A DNA stretch of 64,000 nucleotides from Pseudoalteromonas nigrifaciens (GCF_002221505.1 NZ_CP011036.1:1178001-1242000), one strand, 5' to 3'; numbered from the stretch's first letter, positions 47,469 to 55,808 are shown. A program made the numbers and translations. The notes: a model not told the origin generated them from the sequence alone.

Positions 47469-49199
47469 ATGTCAGAAAATGTCTTGAATTCAACTGCTCT
47501 TGAAGTGCTGTCAATGAAGGCTGATGAGTTTTTGATAGGTAATGATCATGAAAAGATTAAAACGTTCTTAGAACCGTTGTTAGGCGTTGATTATAAGTTT
47601 GAAAATCTCGTTGATGAAGCTCGTTTTTACTATATATTGGGTAATTGTTCAGCAGCGATTTTTAGTTACCATAAACTAGATTGGTTTTCTGATGAACTAA
47701 GTAAATCCGTTATATTTTTCAGAAAAGCTCTATACGTCATACGACAAATCAACTTTCCAACTGATGAAGAACTTTTTCTGCAAAGCTGCATTGAAACCAA
47801 TTTAGGCAATAATCTAAGTTCTCAAGGTCGTGCTTTCTGCTGTATTCCATTATGGGATAATGCCTTTAATTGCATACAAAATCCTGTCTCTATAATATCT
47901 AAAGCAAACAACGAGCTTTTTCTTGCGAGTAATGTTTACGATCCTAGTCATAAGCACTACCACTACTTTACTGCATACCTACTCATAAATTTAGGTCTTG
48001 AAAGCCTTGAGCAGCTCCATCCTGAGCAAATAATTGCTTATTCAGAAAACAGCAATTTTATGAATTTTAAAGCATGGTTTGAAGATACTTTTAAACCAGA
48101 AGATTTTGACTATTTTGAGTCATTTGAAGAGGAAGTTGAGACAAGAAAGCAGGGGGAATATTTAAAGTGGTGTGGAGATAACAGGCTTTTTATAAATGAT
48201 TTAAATGACGTTTGCGTATCTGAAATTGTCTATCAAGACATTATGACTCTCCCCTCTTTTTCTCAACAAATAAACTTCGTTTTATCGATGCATGAAGAGC
48301 TTATGTATCATGGAAACTTCGATGAATTAAAGAACGATTTTTGCTATGCGCGTTATCTAATTTTTTCGGCTAGAAACATACCTAGTGACCATACACATTT
48401 CTTCAACAAAACATATCCTCACGTTGATGATATGTCACACTCCATTACCAACCTAAAAGCTAGTCATTATAAAAGCGCGTTCAGAACGCTTTACTCGCTA
48501 TTTGATAAAATTGCTTACTTTATCAATCGCTTTTTTGATCTGAATGATATCAAGTATGATCATAAAATCAGCTTTGACAGTATTTTTAGTGAGCTGAAAG
48601 GAAGTAAGAGCTGGAAACCACACAGTAAGCTTAAAGACAGTCAGAATTGCTTTATCCATGCCTTATTCTACATCCTGAAAGACATTCGAGATGTGAAAGA
48701 TTCGACTTCTGTCAGTCGGTGGCTTGATCCTGATGCAAAGGCGTTTTCTGAAATTAGAAATGCTATAGAGCATCGTTCTTTAAAGATTGTTGATGATTTT
48801 GGTTATACCCTAACTCAATCAGGTAAAGCTTTTAAGCAATCACAGCTTGAAAAGCTTAATGGTGATATAGGTGACTTTGAAGAACAACTTCAAGAGCTGT
48901 ATGGTGAAATTGCTTCGGCGAAAAAGGCTCATAATATAACTCTTAAAGCCGAACTAGAGACCAAAAAAAAATTACTTGATGAAGGTTTGCGTCAAGCACA
49001 GTCAAAAATTTATGAGCACCAAAAGCTTTCAAGTCATTCTGTGCTGATAAAAGAGAGCGAATTTGAATCAAGGCTCATGACGCTGATAAAGCTCGCTCGA
49101 AATTCGATTATGTACCTTTCACTAGCAATTCATGTAGAAGAGAAAAATAAGCCAGATAATGGTGCAGTGATGATGCCTATCGAAGTACCTTTGAAGTAG
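47469..49199 (+). CDS. LA2681-type HEPN-domain protein
   Basis: A 576-residue protein. The first ~260 residues look like a TPR-like helical repeat (ARFYYILGNCSAAIF, SVIFFRKALYVIRQ, ETNLGNNLSSQGR). The middle part (ARYLIFSARN, KSAFRTLYSLFDKIAYFINRFF) and the motif RNAIEH near residue 430 match the HEPN domain of the LA2681 family; R and H at this spacing form the predicted ribonuclease site. A coiled coil (about 460-510) and a final helix follow. HEPN proteins often act in toxin-antitoxin or anti-phage systems. It stands alone between an IS630 and a broken integrase; no antitoxin-like gene is adjacent. Confidence 0.75.
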   Translation: MSENVLNSTALEVLSMKADEFLIGNDHEKIKTFLEPLLGVDYKFENLVDEARFYYILGNCSAAIFSYHKLDWFSDELSKSVIFFRKALYVIRQINFPTDEELFLQSCIETNLGNNLSSQGRAFCCIPLWDNAFNCIQNPVSIISKANNELFLASNVYDPSHKHYHYFTAYLLINLGLESLEQLHPEQIIAYSENSNFMNFKAWFEDTFKPEDFDYFESFEEEVETRKQGEYLKWCGDNRLFINDLNDVCVSEIVYQDIMTLPSFSQQINFVLSMHEELMYHGNFDELKNDFCYARYLIFSARNIPSDHTHFFNKTYPHVDDMSHSITNLKASHYKSAFRTLYSLFDKIAYFINRFFDLNDIKYDHKISFDSIFSELKGSKSWKPHSKLKDSQNCFIHALFYILKDIRDVKDSTSVSRWLDPDAKAFSEIRNAIEHRSLKIVDDFGYTLTQSGKAFKQSQLEKLNGDIGDFEEQLQELYGEIASAKKAHNITLKAELETKKKLLDEGLRQAQSKIYEHQKLSSHSVLIKESEFESRLMTLIKLARNSIMYLSLAIHVEEKNKPDNGAVMMPIEVPLK

Positions 49200-49379
49200 A
49201 GCATTGTATCCTATAAATATTTTTTTAGGAAAGTATGGCTGAATCATTTCTTGAATCGCCATCGACTCAGTAGACACATGTGAGCTTTTTTTCACAACTT
49301 ATCCTAAGCCACTTTTGCCCAAATCCTAATCAGTAATACATCCACTATCCTCATAGTGACTTTTAAATAGGAGGTCACT

Positions 49380-49706
49380 ATGAAACCAGAACTAAATCAC
49401 AATGCTACTAGTGTGAAACGTCCTTTCAAGCTTGAAGAGATTTGGCGTATTCGCACTCGAATTGAAATTCAAAATAACTTGATGCAATTAGCTTTACTTA
49501 ATTTGGCTATAGATAGCAAGCTAAGATCATGTGACTTACTCTCTTTAAAAGTTCGAGACGTCACTACTCTCGATCAAGTATTTGAAAGGGTTCAATTAAC
49601 GCAGAAGAAAACTGGGATCGAAGTTCAATTTGAGATAACTCCGAGAACACAACAAAGTATTATCCATTGGATTCAAGAAGTTAAATGTAAGCGCGCAATT
49701 AAACCC
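49380..49706 (+). pseudogene. Tyrosine recombinase, 5' part, split by IS66
   Basis: About 103 codons belonging to a phage-type tyrosine recombinase (site-specific integrase), with VKRPFKLEEIWRIRTRIE and the first catalytic arginine region SKLRSCDLLSLK. After QEVK the frame runs into the left end of an IS66 element at 49687. Removing the IS66 and one copy of the 8-bp duplication restores the reading frame into the fragment at 52032. Confidence 0.85.
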
Positions 49707-49766
49707 ACATACCAATATTAATGCTACCTATGCATAATTTACTCAGCATATTAACCTGAGGTAATT

Positions 49767-50072
49767 ATGAATAAACAGCAAAAAATAAAACACTGGCAAG
49801 GCATTTTTGAGCAGCAAAAATCGAGTGGTTTAGCCATCATTCAATTTTGTCGTGATAACAACATTAACGCATCGACTTTCTATGTTTGGCGTAAACGCCT
49901 TTCTGACGAAACGATAAGGGTTAAAAAGCAACAGGTGATCCCGTTTGTTATTCATGAGCAAGCCTTTACACACCCTTCAATCATTAAACTCACCACACCA
50001 AACGGCTATCAAATAGACTTCGAGTCGACATTAGCGCACCAAGCACTCGCCAAATTATTGAGCGTACTGTGA
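49767..50072 (+). CDS. tnpA: IS66 accessory protein TnpA
   Basis: A 101-residue small DNA-binding accessory protein of IS66 elements. The N-terminal helix-turn-helix pattern (IIQFCRDNNINASTFYVWRKRL) is typical of the first IS66 gene. It overlaps tnpB by 4 bases (GTGA), as is common in this family, and is needed with TnpB for transposition. Confidence 0.9.
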   Translation: MNKQQKIKHWQGIFEQQKSSGLAIIQFCRDNNINASTFYVWRKRLSDETIRVKKQQVIPFVIHEQAFTHPSIIKLTTPNGYQIDFESTLAHQALAKLLSVL

Positions 50073-50422
50073 CACCTTGCACCCACCAAGTTTACTTGGT
50101 CACGGGATTCACCGACATGCGAAAATCAATCAATGGGTTAAGTATTATTGTCAGCGATACCCTATCTCTCGATCCTTTAAGCCAAGCGTGGTTCGTTTTT
50201 TGTAATAAACAACGCGATAAATTAAAAATTTTGTTTTGGGATACCAATGGTTTTTGGCTTTATTATCGTCGCTTAGAGCAAGGACGATTTCAATGGCCAA
50301 ATCATGCTCAAGCACACGTAGCCATGGGGATTGAACAACGGCAGTTACAATGGTTATTATCTGGCTTACCGGTAAATAATAAAACCCGCCACTCAACTTT
50401 ATCAGGGTTATCAGTGATATAA
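50069..50422 (+). CDS. tnpB: IS66 accessory protein TnpB
   Basis: A 117-residue protein of the IS66 Orf2 family. Diagnostic motifs are TDMRKSINGLS, FVFCNKQRDKLKILFWDTNGFWLYYRRLEQGRF. Start is a GTG overlapping the tnpA stop. Its biochemical role is not fully known, but it is required for IS66 transposition together with TnpA. Confidence 0.93.
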   Translation: MTPCTHQVYLVTGFTDMRKSINGLSIIVSDTLSLDPLSQAWFVFCNKQRDKLKILFWDTNGFWLYYRRLEQGRFQWPNHAQAHVAMGIEQRQLQWLLSGLPVNNKTRHSTLSGLSVI

Positions 50423-50461
50423 ATTAACCAGATCGTTTTTTTTACTTGAACGATCTTTCCC

Positions 50462-52006
50462 ATGTGTCATGCTATTAAAATGCCAGACACTATTCTCATC
50501 ACCGAACTACAAAATCAGCTTGCACTTATGCAGGCTAAGCTTGATGGCTTAGAAAAAGATAAAATTTCACTGCAAGAAGATAAGGTTGAAATGCAATCGC
50601 GGATTGACCACTTGCTTGCTGAGCTTAAGTTAAGTAAATCCCAAAAATACGGTAAAAAAAGTGAAAAAGCCCCGCGAGGTACCTTCAACGAAGCGGAGCA
50701 GCATAAAACGACTGAGCCGCCTAAACACCATAAGAAAGGTAAACAAATACTGGCTGAGCACTTTGAACGAGAAGAAGTTGAGCACACCTTAACCGAGTTA
50801 ACGTGTCAGTGTTGCGGTGAACAACTACATCAATGTGGTAGTGAAGACAGCGAGCAAGTGAAGATTATTCCGGCGAAAGTCAGTGTCATTAAGCACAAAC
50901 AATTTAAATATGCTTGCAGACATTGCGAGCATGAACAATTGGCCAGTAAAATAATCACCGCGCCTAAACCCAAGCAGCCTATTCCTGGCAGCATTGCGAG
51001 TCCAGAAGCGTTATCGGCGGTTGTTACGGGCAAATACTGCGATGCCTTACCGCTTTATCGTTTCGTTGACATACTGGGCCGTGGCGGCCTTGAACTATCG
51101 CGCGGAACATTAGCTAATTGGTGTATTAAAGCGGGCCTGCTAATCAGCCCCTTAGTGGCAGCCATGCAACGTCACTTGCTTAGTGAGCATAGTTTATGTG
51201 CCGATGAAACCCGTACACAAGTGTTAGATGAAGGTGACAACCCTAGCAGCAATTCCTACATGTGGGTTTATCGCAGCAATGAGGTCAGCCGTGAGCCTGT
51301 CGTGATTTACGATTACCAAGCAGGTCGAAGTCGCGCTTGCGCAAAAGAATTTCTTGCCGGTTATCAAGGCTATTTACAGTGCGACGGTTACCGTGTTTAT
51401 GACGGTATTGAAGGCATTACCCCTGTTGGTTGCTGGGCACACGCTAGACGCAAATATAACGATGCCTTAAAAGCAGAGTCGAAAAACAAAGGTCGAGCGC
51501 ATAAAGCCATCAGCTTTATCAGCCAATTATATAAACTGGAAACCCACGCTAAAAACAAACAGTTATCTCCTCAAGCGCGGTATCAGTTACGACAAGAAAA
51601 AGCCTTACCCATATTAATGCACTTTAAAGCGTGGCTTGATGAAGCCGAAGGTAAAGTAACGGCGGGGAGTTATATTGGCAAAGCGATAAAATACACGCTT
51701 AATCAATGGCCGAAATTAATGCGGTATAGTGAAGATGGCGAACTAGGGATTGATAATAATATTACTGAGCGAGATATTCGGCCGTTTACCACTGGTAGAA
51801 AAAACTGGCTATTCTCAAAATCGGTTAATGGTGCTCAGGCCAGCGCGATACTTTATAGTATTGTGATGACCTGCCGTGCCAATGACATCAATCCTTATTA
51901 CTACTTTGTGCATTTATTTAAAACGTTGCCGAATCGAGATGAGGGTGATGATGATTTTACCGACCTAATGCCGTGGAATGTGCAGCTAGACTTCGATTAT
52001 AGCTAA
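50462..52006 (+). CDS. tnpC: IS66 transposase TnpC
   Basis: A 514-residue DDE transposase. An N-terminal leucine-zipper-like coiled coil (residues 10-65), a Cys4 zinc finger (CQCCGEQ and CRHCEH) and the catalytic core follow: Asp in LCADETRTQV, Asp in LQCDGYRVYDG and Glu in NNITERDIRPF. The frame is intact, so the element may still be mobile. A second ATG six codons in is possible. Confidence 0.93.
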   Translation: MCHAIKMPDTILITELQNQLALMQAKLDGLEKDKISLQEDKVEMQSRIDHLLAELKLSKSQKYGKKSEKAPRGTFNEAEQHKTTEPPKHHKKGKQILAEHFEREEVEHTLTELTCQCCGEQLHQCGSEDSEQVKIIPAKVSVIKHKQFKYACRHCEHEQLASKIITAPKPKQPIPGSIASPEALSAVVTGKYCDALPLYRFVDILGRGGLELSRGTLANWCIKAGLLISPLVAAMQRHLLSEHSLCADETRTQVLDEGDNPSSNSYMWVYRSNEVSREPVVIYDYQAGRSRACAKEFLAGYQGYLQCDGYRVYDGIEGITPVGCWAHARRKYNDALKAESKNKGRAHKAISFISQLYKLETHAKNKQLSPQARYQLRQEKALPILMHFKAWLDEAEGKVTAGSYIGKAIKYTLNQWPKLMRYSEDGELGIDNNITERDIRPFTTGRKNWLFSKSVNGAQASAILYSIVMTCRANDINPYYYFVHLFKTLPNRDEGDDDFTDLMPWNVQLDFDYS

Positions 52007-52031
52007 GCGCACTGCTTAAATGCGCGCTTAC

Positions 52032-52168
52032 AGTTAAATTGCAACCCAGTGATTATTTGTTTCGGAGTATACGCCGCTCCAATCAACCAATAAGCTATTC
52101 ATATTACAGGTCTATCATCAGGAGCTGGGCTGAGCAATTAGGACTTGATTGCAAATTTGGACAGCATG
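52032..52168 (+). pseudogene. Tyrosine recombinase, 3' part after IS66
   Basis: Continues the integrase frame across the duplication: LQPSDYLFRSIRRSNQP, then SWAEQLGLDCKFGQH, where the family normally has the HxxR box and the catalytic Tyr. The similarity stops at that His, and a stop follows after 7 codons. So the gene had already lost its C-terminus, or lost it by a second deletion. Confidence 0.75.
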
Positions 52169-52368
52169 ATGTGCATGAACATCATTATCAGGACTGATTC
52201 CGATGTAAATCGCTTTGTAGGGCCACATATGAATATGCATGGCTGACTCAGTATCAAAAGTTCAGGCTATTGATTTTTGCCTTATAAATCTACACAAATG
52301 ACGAATGTTAGCCGATAGATACAAGTTAAGGTGAGCGCGCACAGTGAAATTGTGTTCTTCTTACAATT
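52169..52368. other. Non-coding stretch after the integrase remnant
   Basis: About 200 bases with no recognised gene. It marks the break between the integrase remnant and the metal-efflux pair. Confidence 0.4.
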
Positions 52369-52758
52369 TTAAGTGTGTAAATAATTTAAAATACCACAGT
52401 CCCTAATGGTTTTGTCTTGGTCACACGATGACGCCATATTTTCGAGTGATGACTTTAATACGTTTAGCTCTTCAATGCGAATAATGACGTCTGATAAATG
52501 CTTAGCTATTAACGTATTGATATTTGAACAGCTCTGATCTGGCCTCGAACGACTGTCCATTAGCGTTTTTACTTCCATGATAGACATATCTAATGAACGA
52601 CACTGTTTGATAAACAGGAGTTGTTCAATAGTCCCCTTGTCGTAGACACGATAATTTCCACTTGAGCGCTTAAGCTCAGGCAAGAGCCCCTTCTTTTCAT
52701 AAAAACGAATGGTCTGAATACTACAACCTGTCGTCTTTGCGACATCACCAATTTTCAT
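52369..52758 (-). CDS. MerR-family Cd/Pb-type regulator (CadR/PbrR-like)
   Basis: A 129-residue regulator. The winged-helix start MKIGDVAKTTGCSIQTIRFY and YRVYD are typical. Metal Cys are C77, C112 and C121, the three-Cys pattern of CadR/PbrR/MerR-type soft-metal sensors; its divergent partner is a CDF exporter, which favours Cd(II), Pb(II) or Zn(II) over Hg(II). The gene is read away from the pump and shares the operator at 52775 with it. Confidence 0.85.
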   Translation of the reverse strand: MKIGDVAKTTGCSIQTIRFYEKKGLLPELKRSSGNYRVYDKGTIEQLLFIKQCRSLDMSIMEVKTLMDSRSRPDQSCSNINTLIAKHLSDVIIRIEELNVLKSSLENMASSCDQDKTIRDCGILNYLHT

Positions 52759-52774
52759 TTTTTTCTCCTAACCG

Positions 52775-52805
52775 TTGACTCTATACCAAGTATAGACTTT
52801 ATACT
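52775..52805 (+). promoter_or_regulatory. MerR-type promoter/operator of the CDF exporter
   Basis: -35 TTGACT (52775-52780) and -10 TATACT (52800-52805) with 19-base spacing. The spacer has a perfect palindrome CTATAC-CAA-GTATAG (52781-52795). The form is close to CadR/PbrR operators. It lies between the divergent regulator and pump genes. Confidence 0.9.
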
Positions 52806-52837
52806 CATACTATTCATCAGTAAAGAGTGTGTTTCTA

Positions 52838-53455
52838 ATGAGCGGATGTGGGTGCGAAGTTGAAATAAAAGACCAGTCTCAACGACAGGTTTTGTATTGG
52901 CTTTTGGGAATAAACGCGACAATGTTTGTTATAGAAATGGGGATCGGGTTGCTTGCTAATTCAACCGCATTAATAGCCGATTCACTTGATATGCTCGCCG
53001 ACGCAGTTGTCTATGGTGTTGCCCTTTATGCTATTGGTAAATCGCTATTGCACAAAGCCAATGCGGCTAGAATTAGCGGCTTTTTTCAGATGGCACTGGG
53101 TGTGTTGATTATCATTGATATTGTAAGACGGTCAATTTACGGTAGCGAACCTGTATCGGGACTAATGATGGCTATGGGGGCAGTTGCACTGGTTGCTAAT
53201 GTCATTTGTCTTGTGATCATACGCAAACAAAGAAATGAAGAAGTGCATATGCGGGCAAGCTGGATATTTTCAGCCAACGATGTGATTGCCAACTTAGGTG
53301 TTATCTCTGCTGGCGCTTTGGTGTTTTGGCTCGATTCTCGATGGCCTGATCTGGTTATCGGTGTGATAGTTTCGTGCGTTGTGTTGCGCGGGGCAAAAAT
53401 GATCCTCGAAGATGCTGGAAATGAAAGACAGCGAGCGCTTAATGCGCAAAGTTGA
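52838..53455 (+). CDS. CDF-family cation efflux protein
   Basis: A 205-residue cation-diffusion-facilitator protein with six membrane helices. The first half has the metal-binding Asp-rich helix IADSLDMLADA; the usual His-Asp pair of the second site appears as SANDVIANLG. The N-terminal MSGCGCEVE carries a Cys pair that may bind the metal. It is short, with little or no cytoplasmic C-terminal domain (regular CDF proteins have about 300 residues). It exports a divalent metal such as Zn or Cd. I chose the ATG at 52838. Confidence 0.88.
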   Translation: MSGCGCEVEIKDQSQRQVLYWLLGINATMFVIEMGIGLLANSTALIADSLDMLADAVVYGVALYAIGKSLLHKANAARISGFFQMALGVLIIIDIVRRSIYGSEPVSGLMMAMGAVALVANVICLVIIRKQRNEEVHMRASWIFSANDVIANLGVISAGALVFWLDSRWPDLVIGVIVSCVVLRGAKMILEDAGNERQRALNAQS

Positions 53456-53609
53456 TAAGAAAATGCCAATTTTTAATTGCACATCAAAACTGCGTAGGTT
53501 GGCATGGCTACTTATTACTTTGCTCATGTGTCAATCGGGCTTTTCGTTCGCCGCTCAATGCGATGAATACTCTAAAACGTTTTTGTCCATCGACGATTTA
53601 TCAATATAA
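53442..53609 (+). CDS. Small putative exported protein (possible remnant)
   Basis: A 55-codon frame overlapping the end of the CDF gene by 14 bases. It has a plausible signal peptide (LRRLAWLLITLLMCQSGFSFAAQ) and a short mature part with one Cys. It may be a real small periplasmic protein of the metal cluster or the start of a truncated gene, since the frame ends inside the third copy of the 26-base inverted repeat. I do not assign a family. Confidence 0.4.
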   Translation: MRKVDKKMPIFNCTSKLRRLAWLLITLLMCQSGFSFAAQCDEYSKTFLSIDDLSI

Positions 53610-53633
53610 CTCACCTTTGCCCCAAAACGTGTT
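53608..53633. repeat. 26-base inverted repeat, copy 3
   Basis: AACTCACCTTTG and CAAAACGTGTT around CCC. It is the most diverged of the three copies. Confidence 0.5.
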
Positions 53634-53739
53634 GAGGCGAATGCCTCAAAAGAGCGAAAACCAGTCATTGTAGTTCGAGCAATTTTACTTCGTATTGATA
53701 TACTAATGTCATGATTAAAGTTGATTTTATGGTTGGACG

Positions 53740-54117
53740 ATGAAAACAATAGGCAAGTTGGCTAAAGAACTTGATATAGGCGTAGAAACTATACGGTTTT
53801 ATGAGCGGGAAGGCTTGATAAAACAGCCTCAAAAACCTCAAAATGGTTATCGTGTCTATGACGACTCAATCACCAAACAATTACAATTCATCTGTAAGGC
53901 CAAAGCACTTGGCTTTACTCTAAAAGAAGTGGCTTCATTGATGTCAATGGATGGCGATTGTGCCAAAGTAGAATCCCTAGGCTTGCTGAAATTGAACGTA
54001 ATTCAAAATAAGATAGCTGACCTTCAACGCTTAGAAGTCGTCATAAAAGAAATGACTAATTCATGCCGCAACAATAACGATCAATCCCACTGCCCAATAA
54101 TCGATTCGCTAAAATAG
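53740..54117 (+). CDS. merR: Mercury-type MerR regulator
   Basis: A 125-residue regulator with the winged-helix start IGKLAKELDIGVETIRFYEREGL. The metal Cys are C74, C109 and C118; their spacing (35 and 9 residues) is the same as C82, C117 and C126 of Tn501 MerR. It is read in the same direction as merC, with the mer operator between, instead of the divergent arrangement of Tn21 and Tn501. Confidence 0.87.
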   Translation: MKTIGKLAKELDIGVETIRFYEREGLIKQPQKPQNGYRVYDDSITKQLQFICKAKALGFTLKEVASLMSMDGDCAKVESLGLLKLNVIQNKIADLQRLEVVIKEMTNSCRNNNDQSHCPIIDSLK

Positions 54118-54119
54118 TA

Positions 54120-54151
54120 TTGACTCCGTACCTACCTACGGAGTTCATACT
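54120..54151 (+). promoter_or_regulatory. mer operator/promoter
   Basis: -35 TTGACT (54120-54125) followed by the palindrome CTCCGTA (54124-54130) and TACGGAG (54137-54143), the same half-sites as Tn21/Tn501 mer, and a -10 TCATAC (54145-54150) at 19-base spacing. It lies between merR and merC. Confidence 0.9.
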
Positions 54152-54182
54152 CAAATCATTCAAATAATGTTAGACGTTAAAA

Positions 54183-54572
54183 ATGATTAATAAGATTTTA
54201 GATAAAGTTAGCTCAGGTGGTGTTTGGCTTGCGGCTCTTAGTTGTACGGGGTGCTTCCCCGCACTCGGCTCGTTAGCATCAGCATTAGGATTAGGCTTTC
54301 TCTCTCACTTTGAGGGAATTGCTGTAAATACCTTGTTACCTATATTTGCAACTCTGGCATTGTTGGTAAATTTGTATAACTGGTATAAAAACCAAAATCA
54401 TGCGAGAGGTATTCTTGGGGTTATTGGCCCTATAGCGGTTTTGTTAACCCTCTATCCACTATGGCAATACGAATGGAGCACTTATTTGTTTTATGTAGGT
54501 ATTTGTTTGATGATTGTAATGTCCGTATTAGACATTGTTAAACCTTTGAAGGAGCAAACATGCAAAGTATAG
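54183..54572 (+). CDS. merC: Mercury transport protein MerC
   Basis: A 129-residue membrane protein with four helices. The pair of Cys in the first helix, SCTGCFPALGS, is the Hg(II) site of MerC, and ALGLGFLSHFEG and GVIGPIAV follow the Tn21 MerC pattern closely. It imports Hg(II) to the cytoplasm for reduction by MerA, but no merA is in this window. The 3' end overlaps the next gene by 13 bases. Confidence 0.9.
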   Translation: MINKILDKVSSGGVWLAALSCTGCFPALGSLASALGLGFLSHFEGIAVNTLLPIFATLALLVNLYNWYKNQNHARGILGVIGPIAVLLTLYPLWQYEWSTYLFYVGICLMIVMSVLDIVKPLKEQTCKV

Positions 54573-54775
54573 AGTTAAATTCTACCATTACTTGCCCTGA
54601 GTGTGGCTTCAGTAAAACTGAAGAAATGCCAATCAACGCTTGCCAGTGGTATTATGAATGTGAATCTTGCAAAGTTCTCCTAAAGCCTTTGAAAGGCGAT
54701 TGTTGCGTATATTGCTCTTATGGAACAGTGAAATGCCCGCCAATTCAAGAAGGTCAAAGTTGTTGCGATAGCTAA
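54560..54775 (+). CDS. GDCCVxC-domain protein
   Basis: A 71-residue Cys-rich cytoplasmic protein. It has two CPEC/CESC knuckles (CPECGFSK and CESCKVLL), the GDCCVYCSYG motif that names this family, and a final CC. Members are found mostly in mer operons and may carry or buffer Hg(II). The start overlaps the end of merC by 13 bases. Confidence 0.88.
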   Translation: MQSIELNSTITCPECGFSKTEEMPINACQWYYECESCKVLLKPLKGDCCVYCSYGTVKCPPIQEGQSCCDS

Positions 54776-55138
54776 ATGACAGTCTATTAATGGCAATGAG
54801 AAGGCATAAAAAGAAATAGTGAAATGTCAGCAATCGTATCATTGCAGCCTTTATCACTAAGTCACTCAAGGGCTGCTTTTGGCACAAACCAGAAATAGCT
54901 TCCAATGAATTCTGTATTTAAATTTTAGGTTTAAGCTGGGCTCTAATTAATAAATCATAATCTAATTGCAACACCTTGCTTAAATTCAAATTATTCTTAA
55001 GTTAACGCAAATTTTCAATTTAACTGGTGCTGGCCTAATAAAGGCTCATATGAGAACCAAATAGCCAACTTATTAAATGGAAACTAAAAAATGTGGCTGT
55101 TAAAAGGTTTATACTAACTAAAAAGTAACTACTCTTAG
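54776..55138. other. Non-coding stretch at the right edge of the accessory region
   Basis: About 360 bases, AT-rich, with no gene, no tRNA and no clear terminal repeat. It is the transition from the mer genes to the core nth-rsx operon. Confidence 0.5.
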
Positions 55139-55801
55139 CTATGACTCAGTTTTCTCTTTATAGTCACACAAATCCTCGATTATACAGCTTCCACATTTTG
55201 GTTTTCTCGCTGTACACGTATAGCGCCCATGTAAAATAAACCAATGATGGAGGTTAAACATAAACTCTTTTTTATTTGGCGTATTTTTAATTATGGCCTG
55301 TTCTGTCTGCTCAACAGTTTTACCTTTAGCGTAACCCGAACGGTTTGCAAGACGTTGGATGTGAGTATCTACTGCTAAAAAGTATCTACCTTCATTATCC
55401 TTTAGCCAGCCAAACGCGGTGTTGAGTACTACGTTTGCGGTTTTTCGGCCGACGCCTGGTAGGGCTTCTAGTGCTTCTCGGTTTTCGGGAACTATGCTGT
55501 TGTGTTCATCCACCAAAATTTGGCACATTTTATAAACGTTTGCGGCTTTAGAATTAAATAAGCCGATGGTTTTTATATAATCTCGCAGTGTATCGTGGCC
55601 TAAATCTAAAATGGCTTGTGGTGTGTTAGCCACAGGGAACAACTTTCGAGTAGCTTTGTTAACGCCTACATCGGTTGCTTGCGCTGAGAGCGTTACAGCG
55701 ACAAGTAACTCAAACGGGCTTGAGTATTCAAGCTCGGTTTCTGGATGCGGGTTATCGTCGCGTAAGCGAGTAAGAATTTGGTGGCGTTTTTCTTTATTCA
55801 T
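55139..55801 (-). CDS. nth: Endonuclease III
   Basis: Base-excision-repair glycosylase/AP-lyase for oxidised pyrimidines. Of 220 residues, the HhH motif LPGVGRKTA has catalytic K120 and VDTH has D145. The iron-sulfur ligands are C-x6-C-x2-C-x5-C near the end (CTARKPKCGSCIIEDLC). An insertion of about 7 residues (WLKDNEGRYF) lies between K120 and the Asp relative to E. coli. I chose the ATG at 55801; five codons earlier is another possible start. It is the last gene of the rsx operon, the common order. Confidence 0.95.
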   Translation of the reverse strand: MNKEKRHQILTRLRDDNPHPETELEYSSPFELLVAVTLSAQATDVGVNKATRKLFPVANTPQAILDLGHDTLRDYIKTIGLFNSKAANVYKMCQILVDEHNSIVPENREALEALPGVGRKTANVVLNTAFGWLKDNEGRYFLAVDTHIQRLANRSGYAKGKTVEQTEQAIIKNTPNKKEFMFNLHHWFILHGRYTCTARKPKCGSCIIEDLCDYKEKTES

Positions 55802-55808
55802 ATTACTT

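Larger units (their letters stand above)
49687..52031 (+). mobile_element. IS66-family insertion sequence, complete, with 8-bp target duplication
   Basis: 2345 bases. Terminal repeats begin GTAAGCGCGCA on the left (49687-49697) and end TGCGCGCTTAC on the right (52021-52031), a perfect inverted pair that continues with one mismatch. AGTTAAAT flanks it on both sides (49679-49686 and 52032-52039), the 8-bp duplication expected for IS66. The three usual genes are intact. Confidence 0.95.

Noticed and set aside
52330..52352. Sequence resembling an IS66 right end (GCGCGCACAGTGAAATTG)
   Set aside because: Only a partial match to the real end at 52021-52039 and no element next to it; likely chance.
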